Of a DNA stretch of 40,766 nt, positions 38,591 through 40,766 are shown in pieces. The translations under genes were made by a program, and so were the position numbers. Numbering within the stretch: the first letter of the stretch is position 1; each line of letters begins with the position of its first letter. Origin of the DNA: Actinomycetes bacterium (GTDB lineage Bacteria; Actinomycetota; Actinomycetes; Actinomycetales; Microbacteriaceae); the NCBI GenBank assembly GCA_023428065.1, contig JAEYZI010000005.1:1-40766 (forward strand), in the 5' to 3' direction. Under the pieces are notes generated by a model. It ran no database searches. It was given only the letters and a program-made list of their open reading frames with translations, and was not told the origin of the DNA.

Positions 38591-40766
38591 ATGACCGCCC
38601 GCCCCGAGTTCGGGCCGGGCGGTCTCCGCGCCCTCGTGCCCGTCGCGCTCGCGAGCGTCGCGGGTGCGATCGGCATCCTCCTCATCGCCGAGTCGATCGC
38701 GCGGCAGCTCGCCGCCTTCGCGGTCGGCGACGACCCGGCGCAGTGGCTCGCGCTCGGCGCCGTCGGCGTGCTCGTGCGCGCGGGCGCCTCGTGGGCGCAG
38801 GCGGTGCTCGCGCGGCGGGCGGCGATCCGCGCGAAGACGCGCTTGCGCCGCGAGCTCACGACGCGCATCGCGGCGGGCGACGCGACGGGAGGCGGCACGG
38901 CCGTGCTCGCGACCGAGGGCCTCGACGCCCTCGACGACTACTTCGGGGTCGCCATCCCGGCCATGATCTCGGCGGTCGTCGTGCCCCTCGCGGCGGGTGC
39001 CCGCATCCTCGGCGCCGATCTGCTGTCGGCCGTCATCATCGCGTGCACGATCCCGCTCGTGCCCGTCTTCATGGTGCTCATCGGCATGCATACGCGCGAT
39101 CGCGTGGATCGCGCGACGGACGCGCTCACGCGCCTCGCCGACCACCTCGTCGAGCTCGCGCGCGGACTGCCCGTGCTCGTGGGGCTGGGTCGCCTCGAGG
39201 AGCAGCTCGCGGCGCTCGATCGCATTCAGTCGGAGTACCGCCGACGCACGATGCTCACACTGCGCACCGCGTTCCTCTCGGCCCTCGCGCTCGAGCTCAT
39301 CGCGACGATCTCGGTGGCGGTCGTCGCCGTGTTCCTCGGGGTGCGCCTCATCTCGGGGGATGTGAGCCTCGAGGTCGCGGTGCTCGTGCTCCTGCTCGCG
39401 CCCGAGTGCTTCACGGCGCTGCGCGAGGTGGGCACGGCGTTCCACTCCTCGCAGGACGGCCTCTCGGCACTCCGCCGCGTGCGCGAGCTGCTCGCCGACG
39501 GGCGCGTCGCGGCCGTCCCCCGCCCCGGTGCCCCGGGACTCGACGGGGTCGGGGTGCGTTTCCCCGGTCGGGAGCCCGTGCTCGCGGCGCTCACCGTGCG
39601 GCCCGTGACGGGGCGCATCACGGCCCTCACGGGCCCGAGCGGATGCGGCAAGTCGACGGCGCTCGCGGCCCTCGTCGGGGCGCTGCCGGCGGATGCCGAG
39701 CTGACCGGCGTCGTGACGGGCGATCTCGCGCGCACCGCCTACGCGGCGCAGACCCCCCGCTTCGCGGAGGAGACGCTCGCCGCGGAGCTCGCCCTCGCGG
39801 GGGCGACGGGCGACCGCGCGCGCGAGCTCGCGGTCGAGCTCGGACTCGCGTCGCAGCTGCACGCGCCGCTCGCGGAGCTGAGCCCGGGAGAACAGCGGCG
39901 CGCCGCCGTCGCCCGCGCGCTCGCGCGCGTGGAGGCGGGTGCGACGCTCCTCGTGCTCGACGAGCCGACGGCCCACCTCGACGACGCCTCGGCCGATCGC
40001 GTCCGCGCCGCCGTGGGCCGGCGCGCCGATCGCGTCGCGACCGTCCTCGTGTCGCACGAGCCGGAGACCGTCGCGCTCGCCGACGACGTCGCCGAGCTCG
40101 CCCCGCCGGTCGGCGCCCCATCCTCCGCGGGCGCGTCGCTCGATGCCCCGTCGCCCGGCGCCGCATCTCCCGAGGCGCCGAGCACCGAGGGCGCGGCCGG
40201 GTCCGCGCCGAGCCCCGATCGCGTCGCGCCAACCGCAGCCGAGCGCCCCCGCGTGCGACGCGGAGCGCCCCTCCGCACGGTGCTCGCCGCATCCCCGTGG
40301 CGCTGGGTGGGAGCCTCGGCGATGGCGGCGCTCGCGATCGGCCTCGGCCTCGCCCTCACGGGCGTCTCGGGGTGGCTCATCGTGCGCGCCTCCGAGGGCC
40401 CCGCGATCATGTACCTCCTCGTCGCGATCGTCGGCGTGCGGTTCTTCGGCCTCGGTCGCCCCGTCGCACGCTATGTCGAGCGCCTGCTCTCCCACGACGC
40501 GGTCTTCCGCGCGACCGACGCCCTGCGGCTCGGGCTGTGGCGACGGCTCGCGGCGCAAGGTCCCGCGATGCGCGGTCTGCTCGGCGGCGGGGCGGCGCTC
40601 GACGTGCTCGTGACCGAACCCGCCGAGCTGCGCGAGCAGCTGCCGCGCATCGTCCCTCCCATCGCGGCGGGCTTCCTCGCCGTCGCGGGGGTCGGCGTCA
40701 CGACGACGATCATGGCGCCCGCGCTCGCGGGCGTCGTCTGGATCGCGCTCCTCTTCACGGTCGCCC
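38591..40766 (+). CDS. cydD: Fused CydDC thiol-reductant ABC exporter (3' end outside window)
   Basis: CydDC exports glutathione/cysteine-type reductants needed to assemble cytochrome bd. At least 725 residues are open to the right edge. The first half is CydD-like: TM helices (about 10-300), then an ABC domain with Walker A GPSGCGKST (348-356), a signature reading LSPGEQRR and Walker B LLVLDEPTAHLDD. After an Ala/Pro/Ser-rich linker (about 500-560), a second set of TM helices starts with PWRWVGASAMAALAIGLGLALTGVSGW, typical of CydC. This indicates a single CydD-CydC polypeptide, a fusion known in actinobacteria. GTG 38561, 1 nt after the cydB stop, is an alternative start adding ten residues. 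Confidence 0.9.
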   Translation, partial: MTARPEFGPGGLRALVPVALASVAGAIGILLIAESIARQLAAFAVGDDPAQWLALGAVGVLVRAGASWAQAVLARRAAIRAKTRLRRELTTRIAAGDATGGGTAVLATEGLDALDDYFGVAIPAMISAVVVPLAAGARILGADLLSAVIIACTIPLVPVFMVLIGMHTRDRVDRATDALTRLADHLVELARGLPVLVGLGRLEEQLAALDRIQSEYRRRTMLTLRTAFLSALALELIATISVAVVAVFLGVRLISGDVSLEVAVLVLLLAPECFTALREVGTAFHSSQDGLSALRRVRELLADGRVAAVPRPGAPGLDGVGVRFPGREPVLAALTVRPVTGRITALTGPSGCGKSTALAALVGALPADAELTGVVTGDLARTAYAAQTPRFAEETLAAELALAGATGDRARELAVELGLASQLHAPLAELSPGEQRRAAVARALARVEAGATLLVLDEPTAHLDDASADRVRAAVGRRADRVATVLVSHEPETVALADDVAELAPPVGAPSSAGASLDAPSPGAASPEAPSTEGAAGSAPSPDRVAPTAAERPRVRRGAPLRTVLAASPWRWVGASAMAALAIGLGLALTGVSGWLIVRASEGPAIMYLLVAIVGVRFFGLGRPVARYVERLLSHDAVFRATDALRLGLWRRLAAQGPAMRGLLGGGAALDVLVTEPAELREQLPRIVPPIAAGFLAVAGVGVTTTIMAPALAGVVWIALLFTVA

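Overview
The window is a very GC-rich (by eye about 70% or more), densely coded piece of an actinobacterial chromosome, most likely from the family Microbacteriaceae. The family call is an inference from three things: near-universal G/C third codon positions, an abundance of apparently leaderless genes (a TANNNT-like -10 box 6-7 nt before the start codon), and gene content such as DUF2510 proteins, a MoeZ-type MoeB, DevR/DevS, GlbO and a fused CydDC. I see no mobile elements, CRISPR arrays, tRNA or rRNA, and no gene-free stretch longer than 300 bases.

Left part (1-13163). A molybdenum block comes first: moeA (cut by the left edge) and moeB-rhodanese on the minus strand, divergent from modABC. 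Next come ettA, a small hot-dog thioesterase, a DUF6069-like membrane protein, tesB, an unrecognised gene, and a minus-strand pair made of a kinase-like/metallophosphoesterase fusion and a roadblock protein. A four-gene sulfur operon follows: CoA-disulfide-reductase-like/rhodanese, two rhodaneses, and a CsoR-family regulator. This regulator keeps both Cys but lacks the Cu-ligand His, as in the persulfide sensor CstR. A 16-bp palindrome overlaps the operon's -10 box.

Middle part (13183-28724). An FAD-binding dehydrogenase, a glbO-mscS pair and another rhodanese precede the most unusual locus, 16713-21514. This is a tandemly repeated module of a DUF2510/winged-helix-like adaptor, a COG2229/CvnD-like GTPase and a roadblock/LC7 protein, present twice plus a third, lone adaptor. 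It resembles Streptomyces conservons and proteobacterial GTPase-roadblock modules, but it has a different gene order and no histidine kinase. Nearly identical CTGCCCC/GGGGCAG palindromes lie 90-150 bp upstream of three roadblock-related units. pepN, an unrecognised conserved gene, rpiB, a Nei-type glycosylase, a 64-bp hairpin, a PaiB-like gene and a YtcJ-like amidohydrolase follow.

Right part (28721-40766). This looks like a dormancy/hypoxia regulon. It holds dps, devR and devS (sensor haem His and distal Tyr conserved), a tandem universal stress protein, ackA-pta, cydA, cydB and a fused cydDC that runs off the right edge. The two divergent promoter regions (devS/usp and pta/cydA) share an identical 16-bp DevR-box-like sequence, placed about -40 from the predicted start sites. 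The inferred logic is that haem-based DevS/DevR switches on fermentative ATP synthesis (Pta-AckA), the high-affinity bd oxidase and stress proteins when oxygen falls.
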